Below, piece after piece: positions 1 to 11,096 of a DNA stretch of 64,000 nt. The stretch is from Allodiplogaster sudhausi (lineage: Eukaryota; Nematoda; Chromadorea; Rhabditida; Diplogasteridae), in NCBI GenBank assembly GCA_945643635.1, contig CALZFC010000001.1, positions 2,736,001 to 2,800,000 of the forward strand. Direction: 5' to 3'. The notes under the pieces were generated by a model. That model saw only the letters and a list, made by a program, of their open reading frames with translations, made no database searches and had not been told where the DNA came from. Made by a program: the position numbers and the translations under genes. Numbering within the stretch: position 1 is the stretch's first letter; every line of letters starts with the position of its first letter.

Positions 1-3000
1 CAGGGTCCACTTCAGGGCCAACCTCAGAGATAACCTCAAAGCCCACGTCTGAGACAGCCGCTGAGTCCACCTCAGAGCCCATGTCTGAGCCGACGTCCGA
101 AACATTCTCTGAGCCAATTCCTGAGCCAAGATCTGAGCCCACCTATGAGCCCAGCACTGAACGCACTACTAAGACCACGTCTGAGTCGTCCACGTCGCCG
201 TCCCAGACAGCAACAACTGAAGCAGTCGAGGCACAGTTTTTGAATAGTACATACATATGTACGAATTTTGTATTGATTAAATACACGATTTCCATATTCT
301 TCTTCCTGGGAGACATCCATGCATTCGTCCGAGGATGTGTGTTGTAGCGTTTAAAGTAGCCAAAAAAACTCACGTTTGAATTTCGCTTGACCGAGCGGTG
401 TTGAGATCAAAAAACTGTTGAAATCTATAAATCGAGCCCCCAAAAAACGCTCCAATCTGGCGTTTTTTTTTTGCCAGACTGCGACGGAAATGCAGACAAC
501 GACAGTTAGCGTGCCGGCATCAGAAACGTCATCGCCTTCAACGGTTCTTATCAAACTTCTTCCCTGTTGTCAATTAGTATGCGATTTTGTTTGTAGTAAT
601 AAATAAATAAATAAATCATACAAAAATAATAATTGCAGACGCCCGAGTACTCATCGACAACGAGCGAAACATCAAAGGCGCCTATCATAATCATTCCCCC
701 AATTAAGGCGTGTGCTTCTTTCTTCTTTTTTATTAAACATTATATCTTGTACATCGTTTTTTGTAGTTATAAACAGTAATATTTGTGAACATTATAGAAA
801 TATTATTGTATTTATAATATTTGTATAATACATATGCATGTATTTGTTTCCAACATTGAAGACCTCGAAGAAGCCGTCCACAACCAGCCAAGCAACTTCG
901 ACGTCAACGGTCGCTTCGACATCAACAGCGACCGCGTCAAGTTCAACTAACAATAAGGTTACCTTTTTTTTTAAATATAATTAGCCTTTATTATTTCAAG
1001 CATCGAAGCACCTACCAATGAGGTGCATAGTCCTTTTTTGCTCTAATCAAAGCATCATTTGTATGTACATTGCACTAGATAAATACCGATGGTGAGAAAT
1101 TTCCGTTGCAGACATCGACTCCTCCGTTTACTACTTCTCGAGCCACGACATCGCCGTCGACCTCGACCTCGACCTCGACATCGACTTCGACTCCGACCTC
1201 GACATCGACTTCGACTCCGACCTCGACCTCGACTACCACCACAACCCAATCGCCTCCACCGCCCACAACTATCGCAACGAAGGTGCTGGTGGACTCGAGC
1301 TGTATAATCTTCATTTTTTTTTTGACAATCGAGAATAGTTCAAAAGTATTTAGTGAACTCGGCATTCATATTACTGCTTTTAGTCATCGACGAGTTCCAC
1401 CACGGAGTCAACAACGAATTCCACGGCGCCGCCACCCACAACCACCTTAATGAAGACGGTGGCTCTTTCTGCAGTAATTCGCTTCTTCTTACAATTAAAT
1501 AAGTCGGGGCTTGGAGGGAAGTGCGGTGGCCTAATTGTACTTTATTATTTCACGCATCGAAGTACTTAAGAGAGCCAATCTGAGAGACTCAAGCACGGGC
1601 ATGTCGGGAACAAAATTATTTTTTTGATTTTTTATTCCTTCTAATGGCTTATGTAGCACCCTATAGAGATCCCAAAAAAATTGTTCCAAAAATGTTTTTC
1701 TGTTATTTCACCATGGATATGCACCGAAAACCAGAAAAAACTCAAATGATCATAACTTTGTTCGTTGTTGAGATATATTAATTTTGAACTGTTTATTCAA
1801 TTCCAAATTGAAAGGCGCACAAACTTCGTGTTAATCACTTTTTAAAATATTTCATTAAAGGCCTCATTTTGGCATTTTAATATTTCGAGTGGTGCGTTTG
1901 GGGCACAAACCCCCCCCCCCCCCCCCATGTTAAAAAACTGAAGGCACCACATGAAAGAGCGACCTTTTTACCCCTATTTAAAAGCCTTTTACTAAAAAAC
2001 TCCGATACACCTGTTTCAATATTTTGACATGAAGCGAGCGAGTCGGTCAAAATGGCGCATTTTTCGGCCGCCGAGGCAAGCGCATTCATCGATCCATAAC
2101 TGCACTCAATGTCAATATTACAAAATCGTAAGTATATCATCTAAGAGCTCTCACGGAGATCTTCAAATGCTACATACATACTTTTATTGAAAAGTTTCAA
2201 TTTATATGGGAAATTTCGTTCTGTATAATTAGAAGGCTTAAAAAACTACTTCAAAAACATTTCCGCATATCCAAACATACATCATAAGAAAGAGGATGAA
2301 ATTTGCTACAAGATAAAACCCTTTCAATGGAATGAGTCATAAAAGTAGTGCCAGTAGCGTCGTTATCATTTTGCCCAAGAATTCATATTTTAGGTTATTC
2401 GAATTAGAATATTCCAATCCTTTTTTTCTACAGTTTTTCCATAAGGCCTTGCTATCCTACTCTTATGGCTTATAACAAAAGATCGTATTCATGGAATTCC
2501 ATTGAAAGGAGTTCATCTTGTAGCAAATTTCATCCTCTTTCTTATGATGTACATATGTTTGGGCATGTGTCATTATCATACAAAACGAAATTTCCCATAT
2601 AAATTGAAACTTTTCAATAAAAGTATGTATGTAGCATTTGAAGATCTCCGTGAGAGCTCTTAGATGATATACTTACGATTTTGTAATATTGACATTGAGC
2701 GCAGTTATAGATCGATGAATGCGCTTGCACGGTGCCTCGGCGGCCGAAAAATACGCCATTTTGACCGACTCGCGCGCTTCATGTCAAAATATTGAAACAG
2801 GTGTATCGGAGTTTTTTAGTAAAAGGCATTTAAATAGGGGTAAAAAAGGTCGCTCTTTCATGTGGTGCCTTCAGTTCTTTAACATGGGGGGGGGGGTTTT
2901 TTGTGCCCCAAACGCACCACTCGAAATATTAAAATGCCAAAATGAGGCCTTTAATGAAATATTTTTAAAAAGTGATTAACACGAGTTTTGTGCGCCCTTC

Positions 3001-4502
3001 GATTTGAAATTGAATAAACAGTTCAAAAGTAATATATCTCAACAACGAACAAAGTTATGATCATTTGAGTTTTTTCGGGTTTTCGGTGCATATCCATGGT
3101 GAAATAACAGAAGAAAAAAATTTTGGAACAATTTTTTTGGGATCTCTATAGGGTGTTACATAAGCCATTAGAAGGAATAAAAAATCAAAAAAATAATTTT
3201 GTTCCCGACATGTCTCGAACGTCTCAGATTGGCTCTCTTAACAATACGGTGCTTAGTCCTTTTTTGCTCAAAGCGAAACATCATATGTACATTGCACTAA
3301 AAAATACCGATGGAATGGTGAGAAATTTCCGTTGCAGACATCGACTCCTCCGTTGACTACTTCTCGGGCCACGACCTCGACTTCAACTTCGACTGCGATC
3401 TCGACTCCGACCTCTACTTCAAGCTCGACCTCGACCTCAACATCAACTTCGACCTCGAGCTCGACTCGGAGTTCGACGCGGGCTTCGACTCGGACGTCGA
3501 CCTCAACTTCGACTTCCACCATAGAACCATTGCCTCCACCGCCCACTACGATCGCAACGAAGGTTCTGGCTGATTCGAGCTGTACAATATTTTTGTGACA
3601 ATTAAAAATCGTTCAAAAGTATTTAGTGAACTCGGCATTTATATTTCTTTCTTCTAGTCATCGACTAGTTCCACAACGGAATCCAACACAACGCGGCCGC
3701 CTACAACCACTGCAACGACGACTATTGTATAATTAATAATCATTAAATAAGACCATTTTAGCAATGAGTAAAAGGATTCTTTTTTTTGGGACAACCGAAC
3801 CGCTATAAAATTGAATATTTATTACTAAAGTAGAATAGTAATATATTGCCCATTTTCAGACACAGACAAGTGTCTCAACTACCACATCTGCGCTCACCTC
3901 GACTCTCAGCACCGCAACTCCGACAACTTCACTTATGGTGCGACTATGATCTGTTCATTTTTTTTAAAGAATTAATTGTTTTTATATCCAAACAGTTTGA
4001 AGAAAAAATCCATTCTCTTTTGAAGGAAACATCCACTTCGTCACGTAAGGAGAAGAAGCCTTTTCCAAAGGTATCGTTTAATTTTTAATGGAATTGTTTT
4101 CCACCATTTATTATTGTTTTTATATCGCTTTTTAGGAGCTGGCCATTCTGTTCTGTATCATTGTCGTGCTCAACATTGCGGCCGTAGTCATTCTCGTCGT
4201 GATGCGACGCGGCCTCAGCCGACTGGTGGCAAAGGGGGCTTCAAAGAAGGTTTCGAACCGGGGATGATGTCCAAAACCAGGCCCGGACTCAAGAGTAGCA
4301 CTAGGACTCGGATGTGGCCAAGCGCGAGATATTGGCGCCTGGCTATATTGGTTTTGGGCATTGCTGCGTCTGACGAAATGCGCGGTTTTCGAATGGATTA
4401 TGGAGAGGATAATTACGAAATAGAGTCTAATAATGCTTGCAGGACCCTGTCAGCCTACAGCGCGTGGACTCGCTCATCAGTGAAGTGACCGACTATGAGT
4501 GA
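1..4502 (+). CDS. Mucin-like Ser/Thr/Pro-rich single-pass membrane protein, 3' part
   Basis: The gene enters from the left edge. My exons are 1-224, 478-543, 639-707, 862-957, 1112-1282, 1384-1458, 3338-3562, 3658-3726, 3860-3937, 3996-4070, 4136-4249 and 4443-4502 (TGA 4500-4502). All are phase 0. The early exons encode Ser/Thr/Pro/Glu stretches with TST-type repeats typical of densely O-glycosylated extracellular mucin domains. Exon 3996-4070 is a basic juxtamembrane piece ending KEKKPFPK. Exon 4136-4249 encodes a hydrophobic helix (ILFCIIVVLNIAAVVILVV) followed by MRR, so I infer an extracellular N-terminus and a short cytoplasmic tail of about 40 residues ending SEVTDYE. The exon 1 donor (gtcgag) is weak, and exon 639-707 needs a GC-AG intron (AAG|gcgtgtg). 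The N-terminus lies outside the window. Function and family beyond mucin-like are unknown. Confidence 0.72.
986..3760 (+). repeat. Tandem duplication of an intron-plus-two-exon unit
   Basis: A unit of about 555 bp covering the intron and the exons at 1112-1282 and 1384-1458 recurs as the exons at 3338-3562 and 3658-3726 with their flanks. Shared landmarks include the intron start TTTATTATTTCA (about 989 and 1541), GTCCTTTTTTGCTC and the acceptor TTTCCGTTGCAG. The first exon has expanded in copy 2 (225 versus 171 nt) through internal Thr/Ser codon repeats. Because all exons are phase 0, the duplication lengthens the mucin domain without changing the frame. Copy 2 is interrupted by the element at 1570-3237. 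Confidence 0.8.
1570..3237. mobile_element. Foldback-type non-autonomous DNA element with TTAA target duplication
   Basis: The 1668-bp element is flanked by TTAA at 1566-1569 and 3238-3241. Its two arms, about 1570-2327 and 2495-3237, are imperfect inverted repeats of each other, starting GAGAGCCAATCTGAGA at both ends and leaving a loop of about 170 bp. A C-run at about 1911-1926 in the left arm pairs with a G-run at about 2887-2896 in the right arm. No transposase frame is visible, so it would have to be mobilised by another element. The paralogous intron at about 1005-1020 is the empty site. TTAA duplication is the hallmark of piggyBac-like elements, but I do not recognise the terminal sequence, so superfamily assignment is inference. 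Confidence 0.85.
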
Positions 4503-5069
4503 TTAGTGCCCCGCCCACTTCTACAATGGCCCCGCCCACTTCTACCGTAGCCACGCCCACTTTCCACCCATCGCCCCGCCCCTTCTTACCGCAAGCGCGC
4601 TGCTCATGCTATCAACAGTCACAATCTCTTCCTTTCCATCTTTCCCAGGACCTTGCACTCTCAAGGCAAAGAGCCTTCTCCTTCCTTCTTTAGTCGTTCC
4701 AAGTTTTGAGAAGAAAAAATTTTTTTATGGCCGTATGGAATGCGGTGAGATTTATCACTAGACCTACAGTACTGGAAGATGGGTACATACTTGGTCTGCA
4801 TAGTTTGTACGAACGGAATTGTGAAATTTTAAATTGTATTTATTATTTTGTGATTTTTTAAGCTAGGTTTTGCGCAAATTTGTCTTCGCCTCGTAGCCGA
4901 TTCCTTGAGAAGATTTTCTGTTGTTTAGAGTTTGTAGTTTTTTTTTTAAATCCTCATGATTCGTAAGCCACGTCGTGCGTAACAAACAAACAAATACTAA
5001 TTGTGATGGCCCAAAAATGTCACTGGAGTGACGACGCGCGGATTACAGAAGAATTTACAAAAGAAAAAG

Positions 5070-5075
5070 AATAAA
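5070..5075 (+). terminator. Candidate poly(A) signal of the mucin-like gene
   Basis: AATAAA lies 568 bases after the stop codon at 4500-4502. It is the first perfect plus-strand AATAAA I noticed downstream of the last exon. Cleavage site not determined. Confidence 0.4.
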
Positions 5076-5693
5076 ATTTATAAGTGTTTGTGGGTGTATG
5101 AAAAATATTCCATTGGCACAAGTCTCTTTCTCGGCCATTGTCTGTTTTTCATGACGCTTGCACACCAAAAATAGTCTGACCAATTTGAACGATTACGGTA
5201 TCTCCATGTACGCAATTCAACTGACGCACCCGCACACATGCATATTTTTAACATTTGCAACCAAGAAAAATATTTTCAATACCAAATATGCGGATTAGTT
5301 ACAGAATGGGGAATAACGATTAACTTTGATACAATAACGAAGGAGGCAAGAGTCCAAACAACACTGCGCTAGTCTACCAAAAACATGAGAAGCTTAATAA
5401 TAGTCATTCGTTGTGCGAAAATATAATAATAAGGAGTCAAACGAATAGGTTGGAAGCATTAAATAATATACTGCAAAATAAATAAATAAAAATATCCCTG
5501 AAAGGTAAACAAGTATTCTTATAAACATTGAAAAATAATATTTCTCATAAATAAGATGTGAAATTGTACAAATAAGCTTTGGTTAGAACATATGCATGTC
5601 TGTGAAAAATAAGCTGAGAATATAAAGAATGCGCTAAGAAAGGTAACAAAAAATTAATATGAATAATCGATGAGAAATTATATATATATATAT

Positions 5694-5830
5694 ACCGTAT
5701 TTTCTCTATTAGTACCCCCTCTTTATTAGAACCCCCCCCCCCCTCTGAAAATGCCATTGAAAAATATAAGCCCTCCCTCTAGTGGAACCCCCGCCCCTCC
5801 AATAGTACCCCCCTCCCCCCAACAGTCTAG
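5694..5830 (+). repeat. Partial copy of a C-rich TIR repeat family
   Basis: It begins ACCGTATTTTCTCTATTAGT and continues with CCCC-rich blocks, matching the left end of the small element at 12066-12262. The opposite terminus is not present, so this is a truncated copy. It overlaps the candidate poly(A) signal at 5722-5727 of the alternative receptor exon. Confidence 0.6.
5722..5727 (-). terminator. Candidate poly(A) signal for the alternative distal receptor exon
   Basis: TTTATT on the plus strand reads AATAAA on the minus strand, 183 bases past the stop codon of the exon at 5910-6003. It lies inside the repeat copy at 5694-5830. Confidence 0.35.
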
Positions 5831-5909
5831 TACTTCTGCTCTAGATGTACCTCATATAGATCCTGGAGGCATGGGGTGCTCTTATAAATGAACTGATGCC
5901 AATATTGGC

Positions 5910-6003
5910 TCAGTATTGGCTCTGTTCCACAAAGTTTGTATGCATCACGGTCACTTCTGGGTCGCCCTTTAGAAACTTTGTCGAGAAGCCAAGAATCGCG
6001 TTT
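5910..6003 (-). CDS. Alternative (distal) C-terminal exon of the STR receptor, or decayed exon copy
   Basis: On the minus strand, after an acceptor ending ATTGTAG, this encodes NAILGFSTKFLKGDPEVTVM plus ten residues and TGA (5910-5912). It is a clear paralogue of the proximal last exon 6996-7092 (NAILGISKKYLKGDTEVTVM) and begins in the same phase, one base completing the Arg codon. It can therefore replace that exon without breaking the frame. The acceptor, open frame, stop and nearby AATAAA are all intact, so it could give a receptor with a different cytoplasmic tail. The alternative is a remnant of a lost neighbouring receptor gene. No upstream exon of such a gene is visible at 6004-6995. 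Confidence 0.65.
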
Positions 6004-6351
6004 CTACAATACAAGTAATATTAAAAATGCATGTCCATTTTTGAACATCACTCTGATATACATATCCATCATCTTTTTAAGACTATATTTCTTACAGATG
6101 AACATTTTTTATTTTCTTTTCTTATTTTCGCATGTGCCTTCATGCCGACTTTTCAATCATTGTTTTAGTAGTTACCCGTTTCACTTTTCTCTCTTTTTTT
6201 CTCACTCCCTCTGGCTCTCTCACTCTTTCTATGCCTCTCTCTTTATCTCTCTTTGTCTCTCGTTGTCTCTCCCTCTCTCTCTCACAATCCAGCTCGTTTC
6301 GTCTGTCAGTAGAATTTTGCACATTCTGGCATTCTATTGATAAACATGGAA

Positions 6352-6357
6352 TTTATT
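6352..6357 (-). terminator. Candidate poly(A) signal for the proximal receptor last exon
   Basis: The plus-strand TTTATT reads AATAAA on the minus strand, about 640 bases past the stop at 6996-6998. The intervening sequence carries CT/GA microsatellite and no other recognised gene. Confidence 0.35.
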
Positions 6358-6995
6358 GTTCAAACTGCAGACAGCTGCTTTCTATCGACAACTGATTGAA
6401 AAGGACAGACAACAAAAGTGCATGCATAGGATTTGGGAGAATAAATACGTTGTTCGATCTACCGACATCAAAGATACCGTAGACCACATGAATGGAGACC
6501 TTGAATGGGCTTGAATAAGGACAATGAATGACAGAGAGATAGTAGTAGACAGACAAATTTCGTGGTGGTGGGGCCTTATGGAAGGAGGATTATTACTGAC
6601 ATTACTGATTACATGCATATTAAACAAGAAGTAGAGATTACAGGTTTCCGGATTTCCTGGAATCGTAAGCGAGACATTAAAGACTTGCTGGAGAGACAAG
6701 AAGAAGCTGTTTTTTCTCTCTGAGCAGTTACACGCATACGATGGACTAGGAGCTTCAAAAGGGGGAGAAAAGAGAGAGAGAGAAAGAGAAAATGATAGTG
6801 AGAGAAAGTGTGTTAAAGATTATTGATCATATAACTGTAATTTTGTGAATAAATAACTGCAGTTGTGTGTACGGCTCGCTCCTTTAACTATGTATATATC
6901 TATATTTCAAATACAAACCAATCGAAATTACAATTAATTAGTGATAATAAACATCGGTGGTGTGGTGCTGGAGAAAGGAGAGGAAAAGCTCGCGC

Positions 6996-7211
6996 TCAGT
7001 TTACGGCGCTTCGCTCGGCGAAAGTGGTCGTCATCACGGTGACTTCGGTGTCGCCCTTCAGATACTTCTTCGAGATGCCGAGAATCGCGTTTCTGCATAA
7101 GTGAAGATGCAGAGAGACAGAGAGAGAGAAAGTGAAAGAGAGAGAAAGAGAGTGAGAGGGTGTGTGATAGAGTGAGAGAGCGTGAGAGAGAGTGGGAGAG
7201 TGAGAGAACGC

Positions 7212-7253
<42 letters not shown>

Positions 7254-9160
7254 GACGGAAGTCGTTTGGTGCGACAGAAAAAGAAGAAGAAGAGAAAAAA
7301 GGCAATTGCTATAGCCAAAAACTCAAATTCGAATTCGCGTTCTTTTGCCTGACATATGCATATGCATAGGGCGAGAGACCATGTATGATTTAGAGATATG
7401 CGACTATGATAGTCAGGCAAGTTCAAATATATAGATTTATATTTAGCGTTCGTGCTCACTTAATACGGTACGACAACACTTGGCAGCCATTGGCAAGGCA
7501 TATTTTAAAGGAGATATCCGGGGAATAATTAACCTATGTATGTCTTGTTCTATGTGATTCATCTTGGCGTAAAACCTAAATCCGAAAGTTTGAGCATTAC
7601 ATTCTGAGCAATAGTAAAGTGAAAACTGGCGGGTGGAGAATTAGCTACGGTAGGTCATAGCCGCTCTCCTATTTCACATGCTCTTTCGACCGAGCGACAG
7701 GCAACTTTATGAGCGCGCATTCAAAGTGGTTCTCAAGCGCTACTGTATAATTATTCGCCGGATACTCCTTTTAATGCAAACAAAGGTTGGCTAATATGCA
7801 GGAAATATATGCACGCTGTGATTACTGTGGATTCTCACGTTAATTATGGAGCCATACACGCAACTGTTTCGTGATGATGTGGATTTTCTGTCTGACTTGT
7901 ACGCTATTCTCTGGTCAATTTAGGCGTCACCTCGAAATTAAAGTAGAAAAATTACAAGTTGTTTTTTTTCATCACAAAAACGGAGAGTCATTTCTCTCTC
8001 ACCTCTCTCTCTCCCTTTCCTCTTCTCTCTCTCTCTCTGCTTCTCTCTCTCTCTGCTTCTCTCTCTCTCTCTGCTTCTCTCTCTCTCTCTTTCTCTGCTT
8101 CTCTCTCTCTCTGCTTCTCTCTCTCTCTCTCTCTCTTTCCCCTCTCTCTTTCCTTCTCACCGCCCCCCCCCATCTCGATAGATCAAAAGCCGAAAGAGAG
8201 CAAACCTGTAGTCCTTGACGACGATGAGGACAACGAGTCCATCAAAGGAGGGGAAGAGCTGGAAGATCATGGAGATGTAGCCGGGTGGCATGTCGATTTC
8301 CACGCCAAAGATCGGAAAGACGACAGCGAAGACTTCGGGAGCGTAGATGCACAGGATGGGCGCCATGAGCTGAACATTATTTATTTATTTATTTTATTAT
8401 CTATTATTTAATTACTATTATTAATTTTTTTTTGATTTATTTATTTATTATATACTTATTATGACCGATTTATTAATTTATTCATTTAAAGGAGAGCGGA
8501 ACTCAACGTGTAATTGTTTTTTTTTTCGTTATAGTCTCGTCTCTTTGCTCTTTCGTTATTGTGTCAAGTAAAATGGCGCGAATTCAAGAATGACTTTTTG
8601 CTTCTTATAAAAATTGTTGGCGCGCGAATTTATTGATTGATTGTTTATTTATTGACCAATTAATTCATTTTACATTACTTGATCTACATATGTACATCGT
8701 TACCTAAGAGATATATACATATTTATTGATTTACTGAATCATTTATCGCTCGGCCTCACTGATTGAAATTTAGAACAATGACCGCTACATATACATATAC
8801 ATACACACATATAAAATAACATACTCTTCTTGCTTTTAGTGTGATTCAACAAGATATGTACATATTTTAGTGCGCTCCTTGACGACAACAAATAATAGTG
8901 ATTCATGCATACTTCTTTGGTTGCTGCTTTCTTTTCTCTATGGTTGCTCTTTGTTCATTCATCTGAATGCCAAAAGATTCTCTCGGAATTAACTTATGCG
9001 CGTAAAAATGTCTTAACGAACGGATTCATGACTCTTGCATTCTTCTCTTTGCCTTTCTACGTCAACTAACTGCAGAACTGCCTGCTAAGATTAGAATGTG
9101 TCATCGAAAGTGTTGTTTTGCTCTCTCTTATGCAGTAACGCATACGCATGAATGGGAGTG

Positions 9161-9202
<42 letters not shown>

Positions 9203-11054
9203 AGAGAGAGAGAGGGAGAGGGAGAGAGAGAGAGGGAGAGAGAGAGGGAGGGAGGGAGAGGGAGGGAGGGAGAGAGAGAAAGAGAGATTGAGTGAGAGAT
9301 AGAGAGAGAGATAGAGAGGGGATTAGGTTAAAATTGCTCATTGCCAAGCGAATGTAAGCGTTCGTATTCATGACGAATCTAATGATTTAGACTTGAGATT
9401 TGACTGAGGTGTTGTGTTAACTATTTTCTTGATTCGTCATCAGAGATTAACTTTAGTAATTTGTAATGAACGCCTTATCTGCAACATTTTTGTCCACTGC
9501 GCTGTCGTCATTCAACACCCCCCCCCCCCCCTTCTTGTTCTGACAATGAGTACCTGTAGCACGAGCGCGAGGAAGAGTTGCACCTGGAGATTGGCCATCG
9601 TGCGACTCTGCGTATCCGAGCGAACCTGTGTTATTTAGAAGTAAAGGAAAGTAGTAAAGTAGTAAATGAAAGTAGTAAAGTAGTAAAGGAAAGTAGTAAA
9701 TGAAAGTAGTAAAGTATTAAAGTAGTAAACGAAAGTAGTAAAGTTGCAATATATCAAGGAAGAGAGAACGCCTAAGGATTACGATGAGCTGCCGGTATAT
9801 TCTAGCCTGTGGGGGGATGGGGAGTGGTAAGGATAAAAGAATGCAAACAACAGATTTGATTTGAACGCTTTTGAATCACCCGTATTAAGGCGGGCAGAGG
9901 TCACGAAAAAAATTGGCTAATCCAATCTTGTTAGGAAAGAGAAGGAGGAATTGCATAAAGAACTGCACCGGAGATATATGATGATATATATTCAAACTTT
10001 TTTGAAAAACATCAAGAGCAAACTAAATAGTATTAGATTCACTCGTATTTATTCAACTCCTGTGAATACGGAAAAAAATCATATATCCTTCTAATTGCTG
10101 GGACCATGCATTCAAATGCATGTCAAAGAAGTTCGACGGTGAATTGCAAGTGGTTTATAACACGCGACTCAAAACATAGCGCTTCGAAGGAGAGAGTCGA
10201 ACCCGGGACTGCCTGGTCCATGGATCAGCCGCCACTACCACTGAGCTATACTAGCCCCCCCCCAACGAACCTGTCGAATGGCGCGGATGATGTAGCGCGA
10301 GAAGATGATGACGGCCAGGAGTTCGGAGCACGTCTGGAAGACGAGCCAGAGCGAGGCGGCCGTCGCGATCGGCGTCGCCATTCCCTGAGAAGAGAAAGAC
10401 AAACTAGTAAGCTAGTCTGAAAATTAAAAAAAAAATTAATACGAAAAAAAAAACAAGAATCAAATGTGAAGATATTAATATCTAGATTTGCATGGTATAA
10501 GCTTTCTAGGTACATACATATGTATGTACATATGTCAAATAAAATATAAAATAAATAGAAAAAAGTAGTTTGGGTGATCAGGAAAGTTGTCAAACAAAGT
10601 CGAACAAAACTGTCTGGTCAGATTCACACAGCTTTGTCAGTGTCATTCACTGAACATTTGTGTGCCAATGTCGATGAGACAAATGTAGTGTCTGACCACA
10701 TTGAACATGTAGTAGGGCTGGTGGAATGTTCTGTAGTAGGGCGCGAACATGTTTAACCACATTGAACAATTGTGTCAATGTCGATCAGACAAAATTGTCT
10801 GGGCACATGGAACCATTAGGCCAAGATTGTCTGACCACATTGAACATGTAGTATGACTGGTTGAATGTTGGGTAGTAGGGTGCGAAGACGAGTCGAGTCA
10901 TGTTGGTGTGTGCTTCCCGAGAGGGCGGATAGCCAATGTTGATGTAGACGCAAGAGGCGATCCAGGAGAGGATGTAGAAGAAGAAGAGGACGACGAAGGT
11001 GGCGCGACGCTCCAGGTAGCGACGCTTCTCGGGCCTGAGGGGACAGATGGATGG

Positions 11055-11096
<42 letters not shown>

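Larger units (their letters stand above)
4503..5909. other. 3' untranslated and intergenic sequence between convergent genes
   Basis: The mucin-like gene ends on the plus strand at 4502 and the receptor gene ends on the minus strand at 5910, so this stretch is the 3' side of both. Three near-tandem CCCGCCCACTTCTAC-type blocks lie at about 4508-4570. I see no further gene. It contains one poly(A) signal for each gene and the partial repeat at 5694-5830. Confidence 0.6.

Noticed and set aside
1075..1365. Antisense frame of Val-Glu/Val-Asp repeats
   Set aside because: It is the reverse complement of the Thr/Ser codon repeats of mucin exon 1112-1282 and runs across intron boundaries.
1877..2979. 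Paired similar frames in the two arms of the TTAA element (1877-2140 minus, 2719-2979 plus)
   Set aside because: They are mirror copies because the arms are inverted repeats. They span the C/G run and contain no recognisable domain.
7871..8411. Long S/L-rich and R/E-rich open frames over CT/GA tracts, here and throughout 6-64 kb
   Set aside because: (CT)n and (GA)n read as Ser-Leu and Arg-Glu in several frames and have no stops. These are composition artefacts and overlap on both strands.
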